Positions 7,831 through 15,273 of a DNA stretch of 64,000 bases are shown here, piece by piece. The notes below the pieces were generated by a model. That model was not told the origin of the DNA. It did not search any database and saw only the letters and a list, made by a program, of their open reading frames with translations. How positions within the stretch are numbered: the stretch's first letter is position 1; the number at the start of each line of letters is the position of its first letter. The stretch covers positions 1 to 64,000 of the forward strand of contig DHVE01000042.1 of assembly GCA_002412495.1 (NCBI GenBank). Direction: 5' to 3'. The stretch comes from Betaproteobacteria bacterium UBA5216. Its GTDB lineage: Bacteria > Pseudomonadota > Gammaproteobacteria > Burkholderiales > SG8-41. The position numbers were made by a program, and so were the translations under genes.

Positions 7831-8642
7831 TGGCGATAGCCCTGGATTGCGCGCGCTACGACACGATACTTTCCGCCGCGCGCCGCGAGAGCAAACGGCG
7901 GGTCGTGCTGGCGGCGGCGGTCATCGCGGCATGCGTGATTGCGCTGGCGATCACTGGATTATTCGACGCCCGGCGTTTTATCGAGGGCGGCCCGGCCATT
8001 GCGCAGCTGGCTTCTGAAATGGTGCCGCCGAATTTCACGCGCTGGCAACAGTGGATGCGACCGCTGATGGATACGCTGGCGATGTCGATCGCCGGCACGG
8101 TGCTGGCGGTAATCCTGTCACTGCCGTTGAGCTTGCTCGCCGCGCCGAATACCTCGCCCCATCCGCTGCTGTATCGCGCAGTGCGCATGCTGCTTGCGGC
8201 GTTTCGCTCGGTACCCGAAATCATTCTGGGTATTTTGTTTGTTGCCGCTGTCGGCTTTGGCGCGTTGCCTGGCGTGCTGGCGCTGGCGCTGCATTCGGTG
8301 GGCATGGTCGGCAAGTTTTACGCCGAGGCCGTCGAGCATGTCGATCCCAAGCCACTGGAAGCCGCGCGCGCGGCGGGTGCGAACCGCTTTCAAGTGATCA
8401 CGCATGCGGTGCTGCCGCAAGTGTTGCCGCAATTGGCCGACATCACCATCTACCGCTGGGAGTATCACTTTCGCGCTTCTGCGGTGTTGGGCATTGTTGG
8501 CGCCGGCGGCATCGGCTTTGAACTGATGGCGGCGTTGCGGCTGATTAAATACGACGAAGTGGCGGCGATACTGCTCACCATATTGGCGTGCGTGGTGGTG
8601 GTGGACGGCATTGGTGCGCGTCTGCGCAAAACACTAAAATAA
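7827..8642 (+). CDS. ptxC: Phosphite ABC transporter permease
   Basis: Inner-membrane permease of 271 residues, PhnE/PtxC family. Hydrophobic helices are spread along the chain (for example VVLAAAVIAACVIALAITGLF and TLAMSIAGTVLAVILSLPLSLLA). The cytoplasmic EAA loop that docks the ATPase is clear: EAARAAGANRFQVITHAVLPQ. The conserved segment YRWEYHFRASAVLGIVGAGGIGFEL is typical of the family. The start overlaps the ptxB stop (ATGA), indicating translational coupling. The gene ends 13 bases before ptxD. Confidence 0.9.
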   Translation: MMAIALDCARYDTILSAARRESKRRVVLAAAVIAACVIALAITGLFDARRFIEGGPAIAQLASEMVPPNFTRWQQWMRPLMDTLAMSIAGTVLAVILSLPLSLLAAPNTSPHPLLYRAVRMLLAAFRSVPEIILGILFVAAVGFGALPGVLALALHSVGMVGKFYAEAVEHVDPKPLEAARAAGANRFQVITHAVLPQVLPQLADITIYRWEYHFRASAVLGIVGAGGIGFELMAALRLIKYDEVAAILLTILACVVVVDGIGARLRKTLK

Positions 8643-8655
8643 ACAATAAAAACAA

Positions 8656-9684
8656 ATGGTTACGATAATAGTCAGCAACCGCATTCACGACGAGGTGCGC
8701 GAGCGCTTGGCGCAGTACGGCACGGTGGATATGAATCCCGCGCTGGAGCCGTGGAGTGCGAAGGAACTCGCCGCGCACGCCGCCAACGCCGACGCGATGA
8801 TGGGCTTCATGACCGATTGCGTGGATGCCGCGCTGCTCAACGCCGCGCCGAAGCTGCGCATCGTGGCGTGCGCGTTGAAGGGCTTTGACAGCTACGATGT
8901 TAACGCCTGCACGCGCGCCGGCGTGTGGGTGAGTATCGTGCCCGACTTGTTGACCGAACCGACGGCGGAGTTGGCGCTGGGCCTCGGCATCTCGTTGGCA
9001 CGCCACGTGATGCAGGGCGACGCAACTATCCGCCGTGAACCGTTCAAGGGCTGGCGGGCGCAGTTTTACGGCACGGGGCTGCACGGCTCGGTGGCCGCGG
9101 TGATCGGCTTGGGACACGTGGGCCGTGCCATTGTGGACAGGCTGCGGGGTTTCGGCTGCGCGCGCATCCTCGGCGTAGACACGGTCGTCGCGCCGCCGGG
9201 TGTGGAAGCCGTTGCGCTGAACGACGCAATGGCGCAGGCGGATTACGTTTTTGTCGCGGTGCCGCTAACATCGCAATCACTGCATCTGATCGGCGCGGCG
9301 CAATTGGCGCTGGCCAAGCCGGGACAGTTGATGATTAACGTGGGGCGCGGCTCGGTGGTGAACGAAGATGCCGTGGCGGATGCGCTGCACACCGGCAAAC
9401 TCTCAGGCTATGCCGCCGATGTTTTTGCCTGCGAGGATTGGGCGCTGCCGGATCGCCCAACGGCCATACCGCAACGATTGCTGGCGCATCCCGCCACGCT
9501 ATTCACGCCGCACATCGGCTCGGCGGTGCGCCGCGTGCGCATGGCCATTGAACACCGCGCCGCCGACAACATCATCGCCGTGCTGGAAGGGCGCGAACCG
9601 GCCGACGCTATTAATGTGCCTTCCAGGGTTGCTGCGGCGGCCATTGCAGCCATGGCGCCCACGATCACTTTGTCACGCGACTGA
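8656..9684 (+). CDS. ptxD: Phosphite dehydrogenase (NAD-dependent)
   Basis: Enzyme of 342 residues in the D-2-hydroxyacid dehydrogenase superfamily; PtxD oxidises phosphite to phosphate with NAD+. PtxD hallmarks visible are CALKGFDSYDV (K75), PDLLTEPTAELALGL, FKGWRAQFYGTGL, the dinucleotide fold GLGHVG (151-156), NVGRGSVV (R231), GYAADVFACEDWA (E260) and LFTPHIGSAVR (H286). The Lys, Arg, Glu and His correspond to the catalytic residues of the P. stutzeri enzyme. It is the last gene of ptxABCD. The LysR-type regulator ptxE found elsewhere is absent, so control may come from PhoB. No clear ribosome-binding site precedes the ATG. Confidence 0.93.
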   Translation: MVTIIVSNRIHDEVRERLAQYGTVDMNPALEPWSAKELAAHAANADAMMGFMTDCVDAALLNAAPKLRIVACALKGFDSYDVNACTRAGVWVSIVPDLLTEPTAELALGLGISLARHVMQGDATIRREPFKGWRAQFYGTGLHGSVAAVIGLGHVGRAIVDRLRGFGCARILGVDTVVAPPGVEAVALNDAMAQADYVFVAVPLTSQSLHLIGAAQLALAKPGQLMINVGRGSVVNEDAVADALHTGKLSGYAADVFACEDWALPDRPTAIPQRLLAHPATLFTPHIGSAVRRVRMAIEHRAADNIIAVLEGREPADAINVPSRVAAAAIAAMAPTITLSRD

Positions 9685-9756
9685 AATCCTTTCATAATCA
9701 ACAGGTCACACTGCGCCGCTATGCTCCGATGGTAACTACTTTCGGAGGCATAAAAG

Positions 9757-10506
9757 ATGCTGCAACAGCACCCGGCGGTTTCCAGTCGTTCTGCCCACGC
9801 GTTTACCGTGTCACTGGCTCGGGATGAGCATGAAGTGTACGAAGCGCAGCGCCTGCGCTACAAAGTCTTTGCCGAGGAAATGGGCGCTCGATTAAGCAGC
9901 AGGGAACCCGGTATTGACGCGGATATTTTTGATCCCTTCTGCGATCATCTCATCGTGCGGGATTCGGTGACGGATCGCGTGGTTGGCACCTATCGCATCC
10001 TGAACGGCGCAAATGCGCGCCGCATCGGTGGCTTTTACTCGGATGAAGAATTTGACCTTACGCGCCTCGATCACCTGCGTAATGAAATTGTCGAGATAGG
10101 GCGCACCTGCGTTCACCGGGACTACCGCACCGGTGCCGTCATCACGCTGTTGTGGAGCGGCATTGCGGATTACATGGCGCGCCGGAATTATCGTTTCTTG
10201 ATGGGTTGCGCAAGCCTGAGCATGGTCGACGGTGGCGCTACGGCTTCGGACGTTTACTATGCGCTGAATCGCGCCTGTGCATGCCCGGCGGAGTACCGCG
10301 TCTTTCCACGGCTGGACCTGCCGCTTCGACGTGCCCGGCCCACGGATGACGTGGTGATTCCTCCCCTGTTGAAGGGATACGCGCGCATTGGCGCCTACGT
10401 GTGCGGCGCGCCTGCGTGGGATCCAGATTTCAATACTGCAGACTTGTTGATGTTATTGCCGATGTCCCGCATGGCACCACGCTATGCGCGCCATTTTTCG
10501 CGATAG
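9757..10506 (+). CDS. olsB: Ornithine-acyl-ACP N-acyltransferase (ornithine lipid synthesis)
   Basis: Protein of 249 residues, GNAT-like OlsB family. OlsB transfers a 3-hydroxyacyl chain from ACP to the alpha-amino group of ornithine, forming lyso-ornithine lipid at the inner membrane. Family segments are LRYKVFAEEMGA, DPFCDHLIVRD, VVGTYRIL, GGFYSDEEFDL, VEIGRTCVHRDYRTGAVITLLW and FLMGCASLSMVDGG. A ribosome-binding site (CGGAGG) lies 9 bases before the ATG. The O-acyltransferase partner OlsA is not in the window. In many bacteria ornithine lipids replace phospholipids during phosphate starvation, which fits the ptx and phoX neighbours. Confidence 0.85.
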   Translation: MLQQHPAVSSRSAHAFTVSLARDEHEVYEAQRLRYKVFAEEMGARLSSREPGIDADIFDPFCDHLIVRDSVTDRVVGTYRILNGANARRIGGFYSDEEFDLTRLDHLRNEIVEIGRTCVHRDYRTGAVITLLWSGIADYMARRNYRFLMGCASLSMVDGGATASDVYYALNRACACPAEYRVFPRLDLPLRRARPTDDVVIPPLLKGYARIGAYVCGAPAWDPDFNTADLLMLLPMSRMAPRYARHFSR

Positions 10507-10532
10507 TTGAATCCAAACACGGAGGAGATCAA

Positions 10533-10880
10533 ATGCAGATTATCGACGTGATGCGTCGCCTGAACACCGAGCATGAAATAAAATTTTTGCTGACTGCGTA
10601 TATCGAATCGCTTCAGTTTTATAACGCGGCAAAGCGGCTTCCGCCGGGTGTCGGTGCGTTACCGCTGCGGGATATCGAAGATATAGAAGAACGCTTTACG
10701 GAGTTGCTCGGCGCGGAATTGTGCGGTCTTGCGCGGTCTCATTGCGACACGCAAGGGGCCATCGCACGCGAGGCAACGGAAATCTTCGGTGCGGCCTTTA
10801 CGCGCATTCGGGCTTTGCGGAACGCTTCCCAGGTGACTGAACCACGCCCCGAGCCTTCATTGCATTTCGCCACGGCATAG
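10533..10880 (+). CDS. Small protein of unknown function downstream of olsB
   Basis: Predicted soluble protein of 115 residues, not recognised as a known family. The ATG at 10533 has a strong ribosome-binding site (GGAGGAG, 7 bases upstream), and only 26 bases separate it from the olsB stop, so the two are probably co-transcribed. The sequence is mixed helical and acidic in the middle (RDIEDIEERFTELLGAEL), contains no signal peptide or membrane segment, and ends in a Pro/Glu-rich tail. A role linked to ornithine lipids is only a guess from position. Confidence 0.7.
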   Translation: MQIIDVMRRLNTEHEIKFLLTAYIESLQFYNAAKRLPPGVGALPLRDIEDIEERFTELLGAELCGLARSHCDTQGAIAREATEIFGAAFTRIRALRNASQVTEPRPEPSLHFATA

Positions 10881-11105
10881 GGCAGGCCCAGTCTCCTCGC
10901 GAGACCACAAAGATCGGTTCTGCCCTTCTTCTGTTCCTATCCCGGTATCTCGGCCGTGAGCAGCCCCGCCGCATGGCGGTTTGATGCACGCGACGGCACT
11001 GCAACGCCATGAATATACGGAATAAATTGCGCTGGCCCCCGGTGGCGCGACGTGCGGTACTTTGTTATACTTCGCGCCCTTGCACAGTAGTAATTGATCC
11101 AATTC

Positions 11106-11181
<76 letters not shown>

Positions 11182-11187
11182 AATTGA

Positions 11188-11215
11188 AAAAGCCACCCTC
11201 GCGGTGGCTTTTTTG
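11188..11215 (+). terminator. Rho-independent terminator of tRNA-Ala
   Basis: Stem AGCCACC (11191-11197) with GGTGGCT (11203-11209), loop CTCGC, followed by six T residues. It begins 10 bases after the tRNA. The A-run on the left side would let it act weakly in the other direction too. Confidence 0.92.
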
Positions 11216-11389
11216 TTGGTCACCGAAAAGCAGTCGCGACCGCCACCGCCCATTGTGCTGCGTCGAGCAGTTCACTAACATGCCCGCTGGATCGTTGGGC
11301 AAGGGGAATTTCGGCACGCCTCTTGCGCAATCAAGTATCTCCGTTTTTCAGGCGCAATCCGGCGCGCCCTTTTCGGCAAGGCGGCGAAC

Positions 11390-12382
11390 ATGGTCAAACT
11401 TCAGCGCGCGTTGTGGGCATGCCTGCTCGTGATATTCGTGGGAGCAGGCAGTTTATTAAGCGTTGCGCAGGATGCGCTTGCGCAACCGTATCCGGTCAAA
11501 CCGATACGGATTATCGTGCCTGCGGGCGCAGGCGGCATTACGGATCTGCTGGCGCGCATTGTCGCGCAGAAGCTCGGCGAGAACCTTGGCCAGCAAGTGG
11601 TGGTCGATAACCGGGCGGGGGCGAGCGGCATTGTGGGTTCCGAGATCGTAGCGAAGGCGCCGCCCGATGGCTATCTGCTGCTGATGGTGTATCCGTCGCA
11701 TGCGGCGAACCCCGGGTTGTTCGCGAAAATTCCGTACGACACGGTGAACGATTTCGCGCCGGTTACCATGGTGAGTGGCGTTCATCTGGTGCTCACGGTG
11801 ACGAATTCATTGCCGGCGAAATCGGTGAAGGAAATCATCGCGCTCGCAAAAAACAAACCGGGCGCGCTCAATTACGGATCGACCGGCACCGGCAGCCTTG
11901 GGCATCTGGCGGCGGAGCTGTTTCGCTCGATGTCGGGCGCGCAGATCACGCATGTGCCGTACAAGGGCGCACCGCAGGTGATCACGGCGCTGATCTCGGG
12001 GGAGGTCGGTCTGTTTTTCGATCCGCCGATTACTTCGGTGCCTCAGGTCAAGGCGGGCAAGACGCGCGCGCTCGGCGTTACAACAACGAAGCGCCTCGCA
12101 GTTCTGCCCGACGTGCCAACGATCGCCGAAGCCGGTGTGCCGGGATTCGAGGTGATTGGATGGAACGGCATACTCGCGCCGGCCGCCACGCCGAAACCGA
12201 TTATCGACAAGCTGAATACCGAGATCGTGAAGGTGCTGCGTTCGCCGGACATCATCGAGCGCTTCACCCAAAACGGCGCGGTGATCATCGGCAACACGCC
12301 CGCTGAATTTGCCGCCATCGTCAAAGCCGACGTCGCCAAATGGACGAAGGTGATCCAGAGCGCCGGCATCCGGCCCGAGTAA
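11390..12382 (+). CDS. Bug/TctC-family periplasmic solute-binding protein
   Basis: Protein of 330 residues with a signal peptide ending near SVAQDALAQ. The mature part shows the family order YPVKPIRIIVPAGAGGITDLLAR, QQVVVDNRAGASGIVGSEIVAKAPPDGY, ITHVPYKGAPQVITALISGEV and GKTRALGVTTTKRLAVLPDVPTIAEAG. These proteins bind carboxylates or related small molecules. Most are orphans without TctAB permease genes, and none are seen here. It is the first gene of a four-gene cluster with a hydrolase, an MDR reductase and a second Bug protein. The ligand is unknown. Confidence 0.92.
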   Translation: MVKLQRALWACLLVIFVGAGSLLSVAQDALAQPYPVKPIRIIVPAGAGGITDLLARIVAQKLGENLGQQVVVDNRAGASGIVGSEIVAKAPPDGYLLLMVYPSHAANPGLFAKIPYDTVNDFAPVTMVSGVHLVLTVTNSLPAKSVKEIIALAKNKPGALNYGSTGTGSLGHLAAELFRSMSGAQITHVPYKGAPQVITALISGEVGLFFDPPITSVPQVKAGKTRALGVTTTKRLAVLPDVPTIAEAGVPGFEVIGWNGILAPAATPKPIIDKLNTEIVKVLRSPDIIERFTQNGAVIIGNTPAEFAAIVKADVAKWTKVIQSAGIRPE

Positions 12383-12414
12383 ATTTCGCCCAGCCTGTTA
12401 CGGACAAACGTCTT

Positions 12415-13224
12415 ATGCCTACCGCCTGCGTCGCGCCCGATCTGGAGATGTATTACCAGACCGATGACTATACCGATCCCTGGACCACGCCTGACACCAT
12501 CGTGCTGCTGCATGGCAATTCCGAAAACAGCGATGTGTGGTACGGCTGGATTCCGCATCTCGCACGCCACTACCGCGTGGTACGCCCCGACATGCGCGGC
12601 TTTGGGCGCTCAACGCCGATGCCACGCAACTATGCGTGGTCGCTTGACGGCATCATCGATGATTACGTAGCGTTACTGTCGGGACTGGGCGTGAAAACGT
12701 TTCATCTGGTCGGCGCAAAAATTGGCGCCACTATCTCGCTGCGCTTTGCGGCGCGCCATCCGGAAATGGTGAAGACGTTGACGGTGCTCGGCGGACTCGC
12801 TTCAGGCCAGGATGCGCTCGGTGATCGTGCGCAGTCGTGGTTCGAGCACCTTGAACAAAAGGGCGTCGAGAGTTGGGCGCGGTGGACCATGCCTGGCCGT
12901 CTGGGCGCAAAATTTCCAGCGGCAGGTGCGGAGTGGTGGGCGCAACTCATGGGTAAAACGCCGCTGTCGAGCCAATTGGGTTTTATTCCGATGGTGCCAA
13001 CCATTGATCTCGCCGCGGATTTGCCACGCATCGCTTGCCCCACGCTGGTGATCGCCTCGGAAGGCAGCGGTCTCGCATCGGTGGCCGATACGCGCGCATG
13101 GCAGGTGCGCATACCCCGTTCGGAATTGTTGCCGATAGCCGGCGATTCGTATCACGTGGCGGCGACGGAACCGGATCGCTGCGCACAGGCCACGCTGGCG
13201 TTTATCCGGCGCGCCGGCACATAG
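12415..13224 (+). CDS. Alpha/beta-hydrolase-fold protein with altered nucleophile elbow
   Basis: Protein of 269 residues with the alpha/beta hydrolase fold: oxyanion region VLLHGNSENSDVW, VVRPDMRGFGRS and a C-terminal SYHVAATEPDRC histidine. The nucleophile elbow, normally GxSxG, reads GAKIG (100-104), so K102 replaces the catalytic serine. It may act by another mechanism or not as a hydrolase. The ATG at 12415 gives the natural N-terminus, 32 bases after the upstream Bug gene stop. A longer in-frame start at 12340 would overlap that gene. The downstream reductase begins 8 bases after the stop, suggesting an operon. Confidence 0.85.
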   Translation: MPTACVAPDLEMYYQTDDYTDPWTTPDTIVLLHGNSENSDVWYGWIPHLARHYRVVRPDMRGFGRSTPMPRNYAWSLDGIIDDYVALLSGLGVKTFHLVGAKIGATISLRFAARHPEMVKTLTVLGGLASGQDALGDRAQSWFEHLEQKGVESWARWTMPGRLGAKFPAAGAEWWAQLMGKTPLSSQLGFIPMVPTIDLAADLPRIACPTLVIASEGSGLASVADTRAWQVRIPRSELLPIAGDSYHVAATEPDRCAQATLAFIRRAGT

Positions 13225-13232
13225 GCTCGCCT

Positions 13233-14240
13233 ATGCCCGTCAATCATCGATTGCTGCTCATGGCGCGGCCGGAGGGCATGCCGGGACCGGAGCATTTCAC
13301 TGCCGATGCCGAAGCGGCGCGCTCGCCGAGGGAAGGCGAGGTTTTGCTGGCGACGGTTTATCTCTCCATCGATCCGGCCATGCGCTCGTGGATGAGCGAG
13401 GGCACGTCGTATCAACAGCACATACCGCTCGGCGAAGTGATGCGTGGCGGCGGCATCGCACGTGTGCTGGAAAGCCGCGCCGAGGGTTTTGTGGCCGGTG
13501 ATTGGGTGCAGGCGCGATTGGGCTGGCAAACGCACCCGACGATCCACGCGCGATATTTGCAAAAACTGGATCTCGGGTTGGGCACGGTGGAAGACTGGAT
13601 CGGTCCGTTGGGCCTGAGTGCGGTTACCGCATATTTCGGTTTGCGTGATATCGGCGGCTTGCGGCCGAACGATCGCGTGCTGGTGTCGGCGGCCGCCGGT
13701 GGGGTAGGACAGATTGCCGTGCAAATCGCGCGTTTCGAAGGTTGCCGCGTCGCGGGCATCGCGGGCGGGGCGGCAAAGTGCGCGTTTGTTGCGGGCGAAC
13801 TCGGCGCGGACGCGGTAATTGATTACAAGGCCGAGCCAAATTTGTCCGCGGCGATTGGCCGCGCCTGTCCGGACGGCGTGGATGTTTATTTTGACAACGT
13901 CGGCGGCGCCACGCTGGACGCGGCGCTCGAACATCTGCGCCACGGCGCGCGCGTTGTGTTGTGTGGGCGTATTTCGCAGACACATGCCGCGGAACCGTAC
14001 GGCATACGCAATCTCGGTCGCCTGGCGGCGGCGCGTGGACGCATGCAGGGTTTTCTGGTGTTCAACTATCACGACCGTTACGACGAAGCGCGCACTTGGC
14101 TGGCGGCGCGGCGGCGCGATGGCAGCCTGCGTCAACGGCTGCATGTGCTGGAGGGGCTGACGCAAGCGCCTATCGGGCTCGGCATGCTGTTTCGCGGCGA
14201 AAATGCCGGTAAGCTGGTGGTTCGTGTAAAAGCCGTATAA
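13233..14240 (+). CDS. Zinc-independent MDR-family NADP-dependent oxidoreductase
   Basis: Protein of 335 residues in the medium-chain dehydrogenase/reductase superfamily, closest in pattern to the prostaglandin reductase/CurA-type enone reductases. Visible are YLSIDPAMRSWMSEGTSY, the domain junction GPLGLSAVTAYFGLRDIG, the nucleotide-binding motif AAAGGVGQIAVQIARFEGC and DGVDVYFDNVGGATLDAAL. No structural-zinc cysteine cluster is present. It probably reduces a C=C bond of an alpha,beta-unsaturated carbonyl using NADPH; the substrate is unknown. The start lies 8 bases after the hydrolase gene. Confidence 0.88.
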   Translation: MPVNHRLLLMARPEGMPGPEHFTADAEAARSPREGEVLLATVYLSIDPAMRSWMSEGTSYQQHIPLGEVMRGGGIARVLESRAEGFVAGDWVQARLGWQTHPTIHARYLQKLDLGLGTVEDWIGPLGLSAVTAYFGLRDIGGLRPNDRVLVSAAAGGVGQIAVQIARFEGCRVAGIAGGAAKCAFVAGELGADAVIDYKAEPNLSAAIGRACPDGVDVYFDNVGGATLDAALEHLRHGARVVLCGRISQTHAAEPYGIRNLGRLAAARGRMQGFLVFNYHDRYDEARTWLAARRRDGSLRQRLHVLEGLTQAPIGLGMLFRGENAGKLVVRVKAV

Positions 14241-14269
14241 ACGGTGATGGCAAAATCGAGGAGACCGTG

Positions 14270-15238
14270 ATGAATCGTGTGTGCTTGTTATTGACATCGG
14301 CACTGTCGTGCGCCACTTCCGGCGTTACCGCGGCGGACGCTGTTGCGGATTACCCCAATCGTCCGATACGTTTTATCGCACCATTTGTGGCCGGCGGGCC
14401 GAGCGACATGTTGTCGCGGCTGCTGGGTCAAAAACTCACGGAAAGTTGGGGCCAGACGGTCGTCGTCGACAATCGCGGCAGCGCGGGCGGCATCGTCGGT
14501 TTTGATTTGGGTGCGAAGGCAGCGCCAGACGGTTACACGCTGCTGCTCGCCACCGGCGCCGGGCTTACCATCAACCCCAGCGTGTACCTCAAGTTGCCTT
14601 ATGACCCGGTGCGCGATTACCTGCCCATCACGCAGGTCACCGCTGGCGCTTATATGATGGTGATTACTCCCTCGGTGCCGGCAAAGTCACTGCCGGAATT
14701 TATCGCGCTGGCCAAGGCCAAACCGGCGCAGTTCAACTATGCAACGACGGGAACCAATAACCTGCTCGCGGTGGAGCTATTCAATCACATGGCGGGGGTC
14801 AAGACCGTCGCTATTAGTTACAAAGGTACCGGGCAGGCGGTCAATGCCGTTATCGGCGGCGAGGTGCAGATGTTCGTAATCAGCCCGCTGGTGGGATTGC
14901 CGCAAGTTCAAGCGGGCAAGTTGCGCGCGCTGGGCGTGACAGGCTTAAAACGCAGCCCGGCCATGCCCGACATCCCGGCGATCGCCGAAACCCTGCCCGG
15001 TTACGAGCAGATCGTCTGGCACAGCATCGTGGTGCCCGCGAAAACGCCCGGCCCGCTCGCCGGTAAGATCACCAAGGAGCTGGTGCGTATCATCAAACTG
15101 CCCGAGGTCAAGGAGCGCTTCGCCAGCCAGGGGCTGGACGCCGTGGGATCAACGCCGGAAGAACTCGCCGTGCTGATCAAAAACGAGTTGGTCATGTACG
15201 CGAAGCTGGCCAAGCAGATCGGGCTGAAGCCGCAGTAA
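14270..15238 (+). CDS. Bug/TctC-family periplasmic solute-binding protein
   Basis: Protein of 322 residues with a signal peptide ending near GVTAADAVA. Typical family blocks are YPNRPIRFIAPFVAGGPSDMLSR, QTVVVDNRGSAGGIVGFDLGAKAAPDGYTLLL, INPSVYLKLPYDPVRDY, AISYKGTGQAVNAVIGGEVQMF and GKLRALGVTGLKRSPAMPDIPAIAE. The ATG at 14270 follows a GGAG ribosome-binding site; the in-frame GTG one codon earlier is less likely. It closes the cluster that starts with another Bug protein, and the convergent glmS gene ends 35 bases downstream. Confidence 0.92.
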   Translation: MNRVCLLLTSALSCATSGVTAADAVADYPNRPIRFIAPFVAGGPSDMLSRLLGQKLTESWGQTVVVDNRGSAGGIVGFDLGAKAAPDGYTLLLATGAGLTINPSVYLKLPYDPVRDYLPITQVTAGAYMMVITPSVPAKSLPEFIALAKAKPAQFNYATTGTNNLLAVELFNHMAGVKTVAISYKGTGQAVNAVIGGEVQMFVISPLVGLPQVQAGKLRALGVTGLKRSPAMPDIPAIAETLPGYEQIVWHSIVVPAKTPGPLAGKITKELVRIIKLPEVKERFASQGLDAVGSTPEELAVLIKNELVMYAKLAKQIGLKPQ

Positions 15239-15273
15239 GTTGCGCTGCTTGCTTTCGGCGCGGCAACGAAAAA

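Noticed and set aside
13152..14303. Open frame of 383 codons opposite the MDR reductase
   Set aside because: His/Arg-rich antisense shadow without family motifs, overlapping genes on the other strand that are clearly real.
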